DNA of 43,067 nt from Pseudomonas sp. GM78 (GCF_000282475.1 NZ_AKJF01000015.1:1-43067); one strand, 5' to 3'. Counted from the first letter of the stretch, positions 8,266 through 16,902 are shown. Translations and numbers: made by a program. Notes: a model not told the origin generated them from the sequence alone.

Positions 8266-9198
8266 ATGGCTGGTGTAATGGATTCGGTAAACCAGCGCAC
8301 GCAACTGGTGGGGCAGAATCGCCTTGAGTTGCTGTTGTTCCGTCTCGACGGCCAGCAGCTGTATGGGATCAACGTGTTCAAGGTGCGGGAGGTGCTGCAA
8401 TGCCCCAAACTGACGCTGATGCCCAAGTCCAGTCCTGTCGTGTGTGGCGTGGCGAATATTCGGGGGGCGACCATTCCGATCCTTGATCTGGCGATGGCGA
8501 CCGGTTCCGGTGGCTTGAAGGACAAGAACAACCCCTTCGTGATCATCACGGAGTACAACACCAAGACCCAGGGGTTCCTGGTGCGCTCGGTGGAACGCAT
8601 CGTCAACATGAACTGGGAGGAGATTCATCCGCCACCCAAGGGCACCGGTCGTGATCACTACCTGACGGCGGTGACGCGGGTCGACAACCAGCTGGTGGAA
8701 ATCATCGACGTTGAGAAAGTACTGGCGGAAGTGGCCCCCACTCCGGAAGCGATTTCCGCCGGGGTGGTGGATGTCGAGACCCAGCACAAGGCGCTCTCCT
8801 TGCGCGTGCTGACGGTCGATGACTCGTCGGTGGCGCGCAAGCAGGTGACCCGTTGCCTGCAAACGGTCGGTGTTGAAGTGGTGGCGTTGAACGACGGTCG
8901 GCAAGCGCTGGATTACCTGCGCAAACTGGTCGACGAGGGCAAGAAGCCGGAGGAGGAGTTCCTGATGATGATTTCCGACATCGAGATGCCGGAAATGGAC
9001 GGATACACCCTCACGGCCGAGATCCGCAACGACCCTCGCATGCAAAAGCTTCATATCATCCTGCATACTTCGTTGTCGGGTGTGTTCAATCAGGCGATGG
9101 TCAGGAAAGTCGGTGCCGATGACTTCCTGGCCAAATTCCGTCCTGATGACCTGGCATCCCGGGTAGTCGACCGGATCAGAGCAGCAGACATCAGCTAG
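8266..9198 (+). CDS. cheV: Chemotaxis coupling protein CheV
   Basis: A 310-residue fusion of a CheW-like coupling domain (about 15-160) and a receiver domain (about 178-305). It links chemoreceptors to CheA and is thought to tune adaptation when phosphorylated. The receiver has the acidic pair D185/D186, phosphoacceptor D238 in SDIEMPEMDG, T268 and K290, so it should be active. The ATG at 8266 follows a TAGGAG site. It is divergent from flgA with 81 bp between starts, and cheR follows 46 bp later. The order flgA-cheV-cheR is the standard Pseudomonas arrangement. I could not find a convincing promoter of its own. Confidence 0.95.
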   Translation: MAGVMDSVNQRTQLVGQNRLELLLFRLDGQQLYGINVFKVREVLQCPKLTLMPKSSPVVCGVANIRGATIPILDLAMATGSGGLKDKNNPFVIITEYNTKTQGFLVRSVERIVNMNWEEIHPPPKGTGRDHYLTAVTRVDNQLVEIIDVEKVLAEVAPTPEAISAGVVDVETQHKALSLRVLTVDDSSVARKQVTRCLQTVGVEVVALNDGRQALDYLRKLVDEGKKPEEEFLMMISDIEMPEMDGYTLTAEIRNDPRMQKLHIILHTSLSGVFNQAMVRKVGADDFLAKFRPDDLASRVVDRIRAADIS

Positions 9199-9244
9199 GG
9201 GCGTTCGGCCCCCGGCAGTCAACACGATTTTAGAGGCGGCAGCA

Positions 9245-10072
9245 TTGTCTACGGGTAATTTGGATTTCGAACAGTTCCGGGTGTTCCTGGAAAAAGCCTG
9301 TGGCATTTTGCTCGGTGAAAACAAGCAGTATCTGGTCTCCAGCCGTCTCAACAAACTGATGGAGCAGCAAGGCATCAAGTCCCTGGGTGAGCTGGTCCAG
9401 CGCATTCAGACCCAGCCGCGCAGCGGGTTGCGCGAGAGGGTGGTGGATGCGATGACGACCAACGAAACCCTGTGGTTTCGTGATACCTATCCGTTTGAAG
9501 TCTTGAAGAACAAGGTGCTGCCCGAAGCGATCAAGGCCAGTCCTGGCCAGCGTCTGCGGATCTGGTCGGCGGCGTGCTCGTCGGGTCAGGAGCCATATTC
9601 GCTGTCGATGTCCATCGATGAGTTCGAACGGTTCAATCCCGGGCAGCTGAGGATGGGCGTGCAGATTGTGGCCACCGACCTGTCCGGCACCATGCTGAAC
9701 AACTGCAAGACCGGCGAGTACGACAGCCTGGCCATCGGTCGCGGCCTGTCTCCGGAACGGCTGCAGCGTTATTTCGACCCCAAGGGGCCGGGGCGCTGGG
9801 CCATCAAGGCGCCGATCAAGAGCCGGGTCGAATTTCGCTCGTTCAACCTGCTGGACAGCTACGCGAGCCTTGGCAAGTTCGACATCGTGTTCTGTCGCAA
9901 TGTGCTGATCTACTTCTCCGCCGAAGTGAAGAAGGACATCCTGTTGCGCATTCACAGCACGTTGAAGCCGGGTGGTTATCTGTTCCTCGGTGCTTCCGAA
10001 GCGCTGAACGGATTGCCGGATCATTACCAGATGGTCCAGTGCAGCCCGGGGATTATTTACCAGGCGAAGTGA
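9245..10072 (+). CDS. cheR: Chemotaxis protein methyltransferase CheR
   Basis: A 275-residue S-adenosylmethionine-dependent enzyme that methylates glutamates of chemoreceptors. The N-terminal helical domain (about 1-75) is followed by the methyltransferase fold with NETLWFRD (73-80), the SAM-binding WSAACSSGQEPYS (107-119) and FCRNVLIYF. The start is a TTG at 9245, supported by AGAGGCGG upstream and by the fact that the homologous N-terminus begins directly there. It is the second gene of a cheVR operon that ends at the terminator at 10089-10120. Confidence 0.95.
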   Translation: MSTGNLDFEQFRVFLEKACGILLGENKQYLVSSRLNKLMEQQGIKSLGELVQRIQTQPRSGLRERVVDAMTTNETLWFRDTYPFEVLKNKVLPEAIKASPGQRLRIWSAACSSGQEPYSLSMSIDEFERFNPGQLRMGVQIVATDLSGTMLNNCKTGEYDSLAIGRGLSPERLQRYFDPKGPGRWAIKAPIKSRVEFRSFNLLDSYASLGKFDIVFCRNVLIYFSAEVKKDILLRIHSTLKPGGYLFLGASEALNGLPDHYQMVQCSPGIIYQAK

Positions 10073-10088
10073 TTTTGTCGGTGTCATC

Positions 10089-10120
10089 AAAACGGGAGCC
10101 CCCAAGGGCTCCCGTTTTTT
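10089..10120 (+). terminator. Terminator after cheR
   Basis: The stem AACGGGAGCCC / GGGCTCCCGTT (10091-10115) has a short CCAA loop and is followed by a T-run. It lies 17 bases after the cheR stop and separates cheVR from flgBCDE. Confidence 0.92.
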
Positions 10121-10152
10121 ATGGCTGCTGATTTTTCACAGTCGCCGCATGA

Positions 10153-10248
10153 CCCTGTGGGAGCGAGCCTGCTCGCGATTGCGGTGTGACAGATTGCATA
10201 GATGTCGACTGACATGACGCCATCGCGAGCAGGCTCGCTCCCACAGGG
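10153..10248. repeat. REP doublet, perfect 27-bp inverted repeat
   Basis: Bases 10153-10179 and 10222-10248 are exact reverse complements, with a 42-base spacer. Each arm has the GGGAGCGAGC core of the common Pseudomonas REP element. The pair forms a REPIN-like unit between cheR and flgB. Confidence 0.92.
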
Positions 10249-10275
10249 TAATGCAGTGTCCTTTCGAACGAGAGA

Positions 10276-10327
10276 AGCGGCAGAAAAGCGGCATCCAGCG
10301 GAAACCGCTTGCCGCTTTTCTGTCGCT
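10276..10327. repeat. Long hairpin upstream of flgB
   Basis: An 18-bp stem (10276-10293 with 10310-10327, one G-T pair) is extended by an inner AGCGG/CCGCT pair, with an AAA loop. It is not followed by a T-run and does not resemble the REP elements of this window. It sits about 50 bp upstream of the flgB sigma-54 promoter. Confidence 0.8.
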
Positions 10328-10377
10328 GTCCTGTGGGCCGGTGCCCGCAAAGCCCCGGTTTATGGGGGTTTTTGAAT

Positions 10378-10393
10378 TGGCATGACGCTTGCT
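10378..10393 (+). promoter_or_regulatory. Sigma-54 promoter of flgBCDE
   Basis: TGGCATGACGCTTGCT fits TGGCAYG-N4-TTGCT exactly, with GG at 10379-10380 and GC at 10391-10392. The predicted transcription start is near 10404, giving a 5' leader of about 34 nt before the flgB ATG at 10438. This agrees with RpoN control of flgBCDE in other pseudomonads. Confidence 0.92.
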
Positions 10394-10437
10394 ATGGCTA
10401 TCGTACGAAAAATCAGGTCAGCCGAAGGTTTCCCGCC

Positions 10438-10845
10438 ATGAGCATCAGCTTCGATAAAGCGCTCGGTATTCACGAAAAGGCATTGGGCTTCCGCGCTCAG
10501 CGTGCCGAAGTCCTGGCCAACAACATTGCCAACGCCGACACCCCGAACTACAAGGCTCGGGACCTGGAGTTCTCGAAAGTGCTCGAGGCGCAGAACGACA
10601 AGGCCAAAAATGGCAGCTTCGCCCTGAACATGACCAACAGCCGTCATATCGAAGCCCAGGGCCTGGGCAATGGCGATGAGTCGCTGATGTACCGCACGCC
10701 GATGCAACCGTCGATCGACCAGAACACCGTGGACGCCCAGCTGGAACAGTCGAACTACGCGGAAAACTCCGTCAACTTCCAGGCCAGCTTCACCCTGCTC
10801 AACAGCAAATTCAAAGGGCTGGTGTCAGCCCTGCGCGGAGAGTAA
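10438..10845 (+). CDS. flgB: Flagellar basal-body rod protein FlgB
   Basis: A 135-residue proximal rod subunit secreted by the flagellar export apparatus. The N-terminal rod motif is clear (RAEVLANNIANADTPNYKA, about residues 21-40), and the C-terminal coiled-coil segment ends in FTLLNSKFKGLVSALRGE. The frame is open further upstream to 10309, but the ATG at 10438 starts the conserved protein and lies correctly downstream of the sigma-54 promoter. First gene of flgBCDE; flgC follows after 3 bases. Confidence 0.95.
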   Translation: MSISFDKALGIHEKALGFRAQRAEVLANNIANADTPNYKARDLEFSKVLEAQNDKAKNGSFALNMTNSRHIEAQGLGNGDESLMYRTPMQPSIDQNTVDAQLEQSNYAENSVNFQASFTLLNSKFKGLVSALRGE

Positions 10846-10848
10846 GTC

Positions 10849-11292
10849 ATGTCTCTATCCAGTGTTTTCAACATTGCCGGTAGCGGCATGAGTGCCCAGA
10901 CCACGCGCCTGAACACCGTGGCCTCGAACATCGCCAACGCCGAGACCGTTTCGTCGAGCATCGACCAGACCTACCGTGCCCGTCACCCGGTGTTCGCCAC
11001 CATGTTCCAGGGCGCTCAAGGCGCTGGTGGCGACTCGCTGTTCCAGAACCAGGACGCGGCCGGTCAAGGCGTACAGGTACTGGGCGTGGTCGAAGACCAA
11101 AGCAACCTTGAAGCACGCTATGAGCCGAACCATCCGGCCGCCGATGCCAAGGGCTATGTCTACTACCCGAACGTCAACGTGGTGGAGGAAATGGCTGACA
11201 TGATTTCCGCGAGCCGTTCGTTCCAGACCAACGCCGAAATGATGAATACCGCCAAAACCATGATGCAGAAGGTCCTGACCCTCGGTCAGTGA
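10849..11292 (+). CDS. flgC: Flagellar basal-body rod protein FlgC
   Basis: A 147-residue proximal rod subunit. The N-terminal motif SGMSAQTTRLNTVASNIANA and the C-terminal segment MISASRSFQTNAEMMNTAK mark the rod family and form the D0 coiled coil. The gene is 3 bp after flgB and 15 bp before flgD, within one operon. Length is normal for the family and nothing is missing. Confidence 0.96.
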   Translation: MSLSSVFNIAGSGMSAQTTRLNTVASNIANAETVSSSIDQTYRARHPVFATMFQGAQGAGGDSLFQNQDAAGQGVQVLGVVEDQSNLEARYEPNHPAADAKGYVYYPNVNVVEEMADMISASRSFQTNAEMMNTAKTMMQKVLTLGQ

Positions 11293-11307
11293 TAAGGGGC
11301 GACTCAG

Positions 11308-12030
11308 ATGAGTGTTACCGATACCACCACTGCTCCGAGCCTCAACGACATCCTGGCCAACTCGTCGATCAAGACCACTACCAATTCCGATAGCCTGGCA
11401 TCGGCGGCCGGTAGTGCCACGGGCCAAAAGGCCCTGGGCAAGGATGCGTTCCTGCAATTGCTGGTGACCCAGCTGAAAAACCAGAACCCGTTGGAGCCTC
11501 AGGGCAACGGCGAGTTCGTGGCACAGCTGGCGCAGTTCAGCAGCCTGGAAGGCATCACCACGCTTAACGATACCGTGTCCGGCATCGCCGGCAACTACAA
11601 CTCGTCCCAGGCGTTGCAGGCTTCGTCGCTGGTCGGGCGTTCGGTCATCGCGCCGGGCGACAAGGCCGTGGTCGACACCACGAAGGGCATGACCGGTGCG
11701 GTCGTCATACCGCAGTCGGTGGCTGAAGTGGCGGTGAAAATCACCGACAAGGATGGCAAGACCGTCCGCACCATCACCCTGGACGATCAGCAAGCCGGTA
11801 CCAGCAGCTTCACCTGGGATGGCAAGGACGATGCCGGCAACGTCGTTGATTCGGGTACTTATACCTTTGCGGCGAACACCACCATCGATGAAAAGGGCGT
11901 GGCGCTGGTCACCAACCTTCCGGCAACGGTCAACAGCGTGACCATCAGCCAGACCGGCGGTGAGTTGATGCTCAACCTGGCCGGGCTCGGCAGTGTCGCC
12001 CTGTCCAAAGTGCAAACCATTGGTATATAG
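11308..12030 (+). CDS. flgD: Flagellar hook cap protein FlgD
   Basis: A 240-residue scaffold that caps the growing hook and directs assembly of FlgE, and is removed when the hook is done. The N-terminal signature is strong (DAFLQLLVTQLKNQNP at about 48-63, followed by FVAQLAQFSSLEG). The C-terminal half has the Ig-like and tudor-like parts with FTWDGKDDAGNVVDSGTYTF. The ATG at 11308 follows AAGGGG. It sits between flgC and flgE in the usual order. Confidence 0.95.
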   Translation: MSVTDTTTAPSLNDILANSSIKTTTNSDSLASAAGSATGQKALGKDAFLQLLVTQLKNQNPLEPQGNGEFVAQLAQFSSLEGITTLNDTVSGIAGNYNSSQALQASSLVGRSVIAPGDKAVVDTTKGMTGAVVIPQSVAEVAVKITDKDGKTVRTITLDDQQAGTSSFTWDGKDDAGNVVDSGTYTFAANTTIDEKGVALVTNLPATVNSVTISQTGGELMLNLAGLGSVALSKVQTIGI

Positions 12031-12062
12031 AGCCGGCTAACGCGGCACAAAAGGAGTGGAAT

Positions 12063-13412
12063 ATGTCTTTCAACGTCGGCCTTAGCGGTCTCTATGCCGC
12101 CAGTAAACAATTGGACGTCACCGGTAACAACATCGCCAACGTGGCAACCACCGGCTTCAAATCGTCCCGCGCAGAATTCGAAGACGTGTACTCGGCGACC
12201 AAACTGGGTACGGGCAGCAAGGTCGTCGGCAGCGGCGTGCGTCTGGCCAACGTTTCCCAGCAATTTACCCAGGGCGATATCAGCGCCACCGGTAATGTGC
12301 TGGACATGGGCATCAATGGCTCAGGCTTCTTCGTGATGAACAACAGCGGCTCGTTGTCCTATACCCGTGCCGGTACGTTCAAGGTTGACAAGGAAGGCTA
12401 CGTCACCAACAGCGATGGTACCGCGCACCTGCAAGGCTACGGTGTTGATGGCAATGGCAAGATTGTCAACGGCGTATTGACTGACCTGCAAATCGACACC
12501 TCCAACCTGGCGCCGAAATCCACCACCACGGTGTCGTCGACGATCAACCTGAACTCTACGTCCCCCGTGATCGATCAGACGGTGGCGACCAACAAGTTCG
12601 ACCCGAGCAAGTCGGAAACCTTCAGCAAGCAGTTCAGTACTCCGGTGTTCGACACTCAGGGCAACCAACACACCATGGATCAATACATGGTCAAGATCGG
12701 TCCGAACACCTGGCAAACCTACACCCTGATCGACGATCGCAATCCGGACGGCAGCGACCCGACCGACGCGACGACACCGCCAATCGCTTCGACCATGACC
12801 TTCGACACATCGGGCAAGCTGGTGTCGGTCAGCACGCCGGTTCCACCGACCGTGCCTCCGACCGTTCCAACACCTGCCCCGGTGATCAGTAATGAGCTGA
12901 AAATCACCGGCTGGACCCCGGGTACAGTCAAGGATGGCGTCTGGACGTCCAATGGTGCAGCCGCCGATCCGGCTGGCCTTACGATTGCCATGGGTAACAC
13001 GACTCAGTTCAACGCCGACACCGCACGCTCCATCCCCGTGCAGAACGGTTATGCAACCGGGCAGATCACCAACCTGACCATCGACGGCAGCGGTGTGCTG
13101 TTGGCCAACTTCAGCAACTACCAGACCAGGCCGATTGGCCAGCTGGCGTTGGCCAGCTTCACCAACGAACAAGGTCTGCAGGCCGTCGGCGGTACCAGCT
13201 GGAAAGAGACCTACGCCTCGGGCATCCCGGGCTACGATGCGCCGGAAACCGGCTCGCTGGGTACGATCCGCTCCAACTCCCTGGAAGAGTCCAACGTCAA
13301 CGTGACCAATGAACTGGTCGACCTGATCAAGGCGCAGAGCAATTACCAGGCGAACGCCAAGACCATCTCTACCCAGAGCACCATCATGCAGACCATCATT
13401 CAAATGGCCTGA
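12063..13412 (+). CDS. flgE: Flagellar hook protein FlgE
   Basis: A 449-residue structural protein of the hook, the universal joint between rod and filament. The N-terminal D0 motif (LSGLYAASKQLDVTGNNIAN) and the C-terminal D0 motif (NVTNELVDLIKAQSNYQAN) are intact. The middle contains a low-complexity Pro/Thr/Val tract at about residues 259-276 (VPPTVPPTVPTPAP), probably an exposed loop of the outer domains. The ribosome site AAGGAG precedes the ATG at 12063. The operon ends directly after this gene at a strong terminator, and flgF, which follows flgE in P. aeruginosa, is not next to it. Confidence 0.95.
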   Translation: MSFNVGLSGLYAASKQLDVTGNNIANVATTGFKSSRAEFEDVYSATKLGTGSKVVGSGVRLANVSQQFTQGDISATGNVLDMGINGSGFFVMNNSGSLSYTRAGTFKVDKEGYVTNSDGTAHLQGYGVDGNGKIVNGVLTDLQIDTSNLAPKSTTTVSSTINLNSTSPVIDQTVATNKFDPSKSETFSKQFSTPVFDTQGNQHTMDQYMVKIGPNTWQTYTLIDDRNPDGSDPTDATTPPIASTMTFDTSGKLVSVSTPVPPTVPPTVPTPAPVISNELKITGWTPGTVKDGVWTSNGAAADPAGLTIAMGNTTQFNADTARSIPVQNGYATGQITNLTIDGSGVLLANFSNYQTRPIGQLALASFTNEQGLQAVGGTSWKETYASGIPGYDAPETGSLGTIRSNSLEESNVNVTNELVDLIKAQSNYQANAKTISTQSTIMQTIIQMA

Positions 13413-13442
13413 TGCGGGCTAGCTCAAAAGCGCTGCACAAGG

Positions 13443-13469
13443 AGCCCCTCGCAAGAGGGGCTTTTTTTT
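13443..13469 (+). terminator. Terminator after flgE
   Basis: The stem AGCCCCTC / GAGGGGCT with a GCAA tetraloop (13443-13461) is followed by eight T residues. It marks the end of flgBCDE. Confidence 0.95.
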
Positions 13470-13479
13470 AGATCAAAAG

Positions 13480-13560
13480 ATCGCAGCCTCGCTTCGCTCG
13501 GCAGCTCCTACATTGAAATCCGATCCCTGTAGGAGCTGCCGAGCGAAGCGAGGCTGCGAT
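13480..13560. repeat. REP doublet, perfect 33-bp inverted repeat
   Basis: Bases 13480-13512 and 13528-13560 are exact reverse complements around a 15-base spacer, with a CTCGCTTCGCTCGGCAGCTCC core. This is a different REP subtype from the one at 10153-10248. It sits between the terminators of flgE and nrdA. Confidence 0.93.
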
Positions 13561-13577
13561 TTTTTTCGTAGGCAAAA

Positions 13578-13615
13578 GAAAACCCCCGACAAGCCAGGGG
13601 CCTGTCGGGGGTTTT
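13578..13615 (-). terminator. Terminator of nrdA (bidirectional shape)
   Basis: The stem AAAACCCCCGACA / TGTCGGGGGTTTT has A- and T-runs on both sides and lies 17 bp beyond the nrdA stop. A terminator immediately after nrdA means that no nrdB is cotranscribed here. Confidence 0.92.
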
Positions 13616-13631
13616 GTGTTACCGGCTCAGC

Positions 13632-16526
13632 TTATTGGCAAGCTTCGCAATCCGGCTCGTCGATGGCGCAAGCCTTCGGCACTGGAGCAGGACCGGCGGG
13701 TGCTGCCAGGACCGAGTCGTCACCGTGGTTGCCACCGCTGGAAACAGCGTTGAGCTTACCGGTGTTGATGGTCGACTTCTCGGTGCTGGTCGCGGCCAGG
13801 GCACGGAGGTAGTAGGTGGTTTTCAGACCACGGTACCAGGCCATGCGGTAGGTCACGTCCAGCTTCTTGCCCGAAGCGCCAGCGATGTACAGGTTCAGCG
13901 ACTGAGCCTGGTCGATCCACTTCTGACGACGGCTGGCCGCGTCGACGATCCACTTGGTGTCTACTTCGAAGGCAGTCGCGTAGAGCTCTTTGAGTTCTTG
14001 CGGGATGCGCTCGATCTGCTGCACGGAACCGTCGTAGTACTTCAGGTCGTTGATCATGACCGAGTCCCACAGGCCGCGAGCCTTCAGGTCGCGAACCAGG
14101 TACGGGTTGATCACGGTGAATTCGCCCGACAGGTTCGATTTCACATACAGGTTCTGGTAGGTCGGTTCGATCGACTGCGATACGCCGGTGATGTTGGCGA
14201 TGGTTGCGGTCGGTGCGATGGCCATGATGTTCGAGTTACGGATACCTTTCTGAACACGGGCGCGAACCGGTGCCCAATCCAGGGATTCCTTCAGGTCGAC
14301 ATCGATGTACTTCTGGCCACGGGCTTCGATCAGGATCTGTTGCGAATCCAGTGGCAGGATGCCCTTGGACCACAGGGAACCCTGGAACGTCTCGTAGGCG
14401 CCACGCTCGTCAGCCAGGTCGCAGGAAGCCTGGATCGCGTAGTAGCTGACCGCTTCCATCGATTTGTCGGCGAACTCGACGGCTGCGTCGGAACCGTAAG
14501 GGATGTGCTGCAGGTACAAAGCGTCCTGGAAGCCCATGATGCCAAGGCCGACCGGACGGTGCTTGAAGTTGGAGTTCTTCGCTTGCGGCACCGAGTAATA
14601 GTTGATGTCGATCACGTTGTCGAGCATGCGCACAGCGGTGTTCACGGTGCGTTGCAGCTTGGCGGTGTCGAGCTTGCCGCCCACGATGTGGTTCGGCAGG
14701 TTGATCGAGCCCAGGTTGCAAACGGCGATCTCGTCCTTGTTGGTGTTCAAGGTGATCTCGGTGCACAGGTTCGAGCTGTGGACCACGCCCACGTGCTGCT
14801 GCGGGCTGCGCAGGTTGCACGGGTCTTTGAAGGTCAGCCATGGGTGGCCGGTTTCGAACAGCATGGACAGCATCTTGCGCCACAGGTCTTTGGCCTGGAT
14901 GGTCTTGAACAGCTTGACCTTGCCCGGGTACTCGGTCAGGGCTTCGTAGTACTCGTAGCGCTCTTCGAAGGCCTTGCCGGTCAGGTCGTGCAGGTCCGGT
15001 ACTTCGGACGGCGAGAACAGGGTCCACTTGCCGTCATCGAAGACGCGCTTCATGAACAGGTCAGGGATCCAGTTGGCGGTGTTCATGTCGTGGGTACGAC
15101 GACGATCATCACCGGTGTTCTTGCGCAGCTCGATGAACTCTTCGATGTCCATGTGCCAGGTTTCCAGGTAGGCACACACAGCGCCTTTGCGCTTGCCACC
15201 CTGGTTAACGGCGACGGCGGTGTCGTTCACTACTTTCAGGAACGGTACGACGCCCTGGGACTTGCCGTTGGTGCCCTTGATGTACGAGCCCAGCGCACGA
15301 ACCGGGGTCCAGTCGTTGCCCAGGCCGCCGGCGAATTTCGACAGCATGGCGTTGTCGTGGATCGCGTGGTAGATGCCCGAGAGGTCATCCGGCACGGTGG
15401 TCAGGTAGCAGCTGGACAGCTGTGGACGCAGGGTACCGGCGTTGAACAGGGTCGGGGTCGACGACATGTAGTCGAAGGACGACAACAGGTTATAGAACTC
15501 GATCGCACGGTCTTCTTTGTGCTTCTCTTCGATCGCCAGGCCCATGGCCACACGCATGAAGAAGATCTGCGGCAGCTCGAAACGCACGCCATCCTTGTGG
15601 ATGAAGTAACGGTCGTACAGGGTTTGCAGGCCCAGGTAGGTGAACTGCTGGTCGCGCTCGTGGTTGATTGCCTTGCCGAGTTTTTCCAGGTCGAAGTCGG
15701 CCAGGACCGGGTTCAGCAATTCGAATTCGATACCCTTGGCGATGTAGGCAGGCAGGGCCTTGGCGTACAGGTCGACCATCTCGTGGTGGGTCGCGCTCTC
15801 GGCGACGCCGAGGAAGCCCAGGCCTTCGGCACGCAGGGTGTCCATCAGCAGGCGGGCGGTCACGAACGAGTAGTTCGGCTCACGCTCGACCAGGGTACGG
15901 GCGGTCATCACCAGAGCGGTGTTGACGTCGGTCAGCGCCACGCCGTCGTACAGGTTCTTCAGGGTTTCGCGCTGGATCAGGTCGCCGTCGACTTCTTCCA
16001 GGCCTTCGCACGCTTCGGTGACGATGGTATTCAGGCGGCCCATGTCCAGCGGCGCCAGGCTACCGTCGGCGCGGGTGATGCGGATCGACGGGTGAGCGTC
16101 GACCGCTGCCTCGGCCGGGGCGTGTGCAGCGCGTTCTTTCGAACGACCGTCACGGTAGATCACGTAGTCGCGAGCGACTTTCTGCTCGCCGGCACGCATC
16201 AGGGCCAGTTCGACCTGGTCCTGGATTTCTTCGATGTGGATGGTGCCGCCCGATGGCATGCGACGCTTGAAGGTGGCAGTGACCTGCTCGGTCAGGCGGG
16301 CCACGGTGTCGTGGATGCGCGACGAAGCGGCCGCGGTGCCGCCCTCAACTGCAAGAAACGCTTTGGTGATGGCGACGGTGATCTTGTCATCGGTGTAAGG
16401 AACGACAGTGCCGTTACGCTTGATCACACGCAGCTGGCCCGGCGCGGTGGCGGACAGATCCGAATTCGAATCAGCGGCCTGCGGCAAGGTGCCCTGCGGG
16501 TTCTCGCGAGTTGTGTCGGTTTGCAT
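13632..16526 (-). CDS. nrdA: Class Ia ribonucleotide reductase, large subunit NrdA
   Basis: A 964-residue enzyme that, with NrdB, reduces ribonucleoside diphosphates to deoxyribonucleotides under aerobic conditions. An N-terminal ATP-cone (about 32-120, starting RVIKRNGTVVPYTDDKI) is followed by a second ATP-cone-like region (about 149-215), as in P. aeruginosa NrdA. Active-site cysteines are visible in LSSCYLT, SSNLCTEITLNT and EIAVCNLGSINL, and the C-terminal redox pair is PDCEAC. The ATG at 16526 is preferred over one six codons earlier because GGAG lies 10 bases upstream of it. nrdB is not in the window: a terminator and the convergent flgE follow. Upstream are NrdR-like and DnaA boxes. 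Confidence 0.96.
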   Translation of the reverse strand: MQTDTTRENPQGTLPQAADSNSDLSATAPGQLRVIKRNGTVVPYTDDKITVAITKAFLAVEGGTAAASSRIHDTVARLTEQVTATFKRRMPSGGTIHIEEIQDQVELALMRAGEQKVARDYVIYRDGRSKERAAHAPAEAAVDAHPSIRITRADGSLAPLDMGRLNTIVTEACEGLEEVDGDLIQRETLKNLYDGVALTDVNTALVMTARTLVEREPNYSFVTARLLMDTLRAEGLGFLGVAESATHHEMVDLYAKALPAYIAKGIEFELLNPVLADFDLEKLGKAINHERDQQFTYLGLQTLYDRYFIHKDGVRFELPQIFFMRVAMGLAIEEKHKEDRAIEFYNLLSSFDYMSSTPTLFNAGTLRPQLSSCYLTTVPDDLSGIYHAIHDNAMLSKFAGGLGNDWTPVRALGSYIKGTNGKSQGVVPFLKVVNDTAVAVNQGGKRKGAVCAYLETWHMDIEEFIELRKNTGDDRRRTHDMNTANWIPDLFMKRVFDDGKWTLFSPSEVPDLHDLTGKAFEERYEYYEALTEYPGKVKLFKTIQAKDLWRKMLSMLFETGHPWLTFKDPCNLRSPQQHVGVVHSSNLCTEITLNTNKDEIAVCNLGSINLPNHIVGGKLDTAKLQRTVNTAVRMLDNVIDINYYSVPQAKNSNFKHRPVGLGIMGFQDALYLQHIPYGSDAAVEFADKSMEAVSYYAIQASCDLADERGAYETFQGSLWSKGILPLDSQQILIEARGQKYIDVDLKESLDWAPVRARVQKGIRNSNIMAIAPTATIANITGVSQSIEPTYQNLYVKSNLSGEFTVINPYLVRDLKARGLWDSVMINDLKYYDGSVQQIERIPQELKELYATAFEVDTKWIVDAASRRQKWIDQAQSLNLYIAGASGKKLDVTYRMAWYRGLKTTYYLRALAATSTEKSTINTGKLNAVSSGGNHGDDSVLAAPAGPAPVPKACAIDEPDCEACQ

Positions 16527-16900
16527 CGGGGGGTGTCTCCACATTCTCTATGTTTGATTGGGCACCATCACGGTGCCCACCGTTCCGTCCTGAAGCACTA
16601 CAACCGGCGAAGGCCGGGCATAACAACTTCGGGACAGTAGGAAGGGGGCTATTGGGCGCCGCTTCCATGCCGAAGTCTTGGTCTCACGCCTTGGGCCTGA
16701 GACCTTGGTCCTTTGAGATGACAGTTGGGAGGTGGCAGTCATGACTGCAACACCCGTACCGTTTTTCACCCCATGGGCCGAAATACAGTAGCCATCCGCG
16801 CGCGCGGTTTTGGGCTTTGGAAATTACGTTTGGTTCAACCGGAAAGAGGCAATAAAAGCGCTTGAATTTGGTATCCGGTTTGTGTTTGGTCTTTTACGAA
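16527..16900 (-). promoter_or_regulatory. Long structured leader of nrdA
   Basis: If transcription starts beside the NrdR boxes, nrdA has an untranslated leader of about 370 nt without a credible gene. On the minus strand it holds several hairpins: GGTCTCA (16680-16686) pairs with TGAGACC (16698-16704), and GGGCACC (16560-16566) pairs with GGTGCCC (16572-16578) only about 35 nt before the ATG. The second is well placed to affect ribosome access. I do not recognise a known riboswitch. A GGTGAAAA segment near 16764-16772 recalls part of the cobalamin core, but other conserved boxes were not found. Confidence 0.45.
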
Positions 16901-16902
16901 AA

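Noticed and set aside
13614-16640. A 1008-codon open frame on the plus strand opposite nrdA
   Set aside because: It lies antisense to a fully conserved NrdA. Its composition (many Val, Gly, Gln, His) is that of a shadow frame in GC-rich DNA, and there is no ribosome site or recognisable domain.
16548-16769. A 73-codon minus-strand frame in the nrdA leader
   Set aside because: No ribosome site, no similarity I recognise, and it overlaps the hairpins of the leader.
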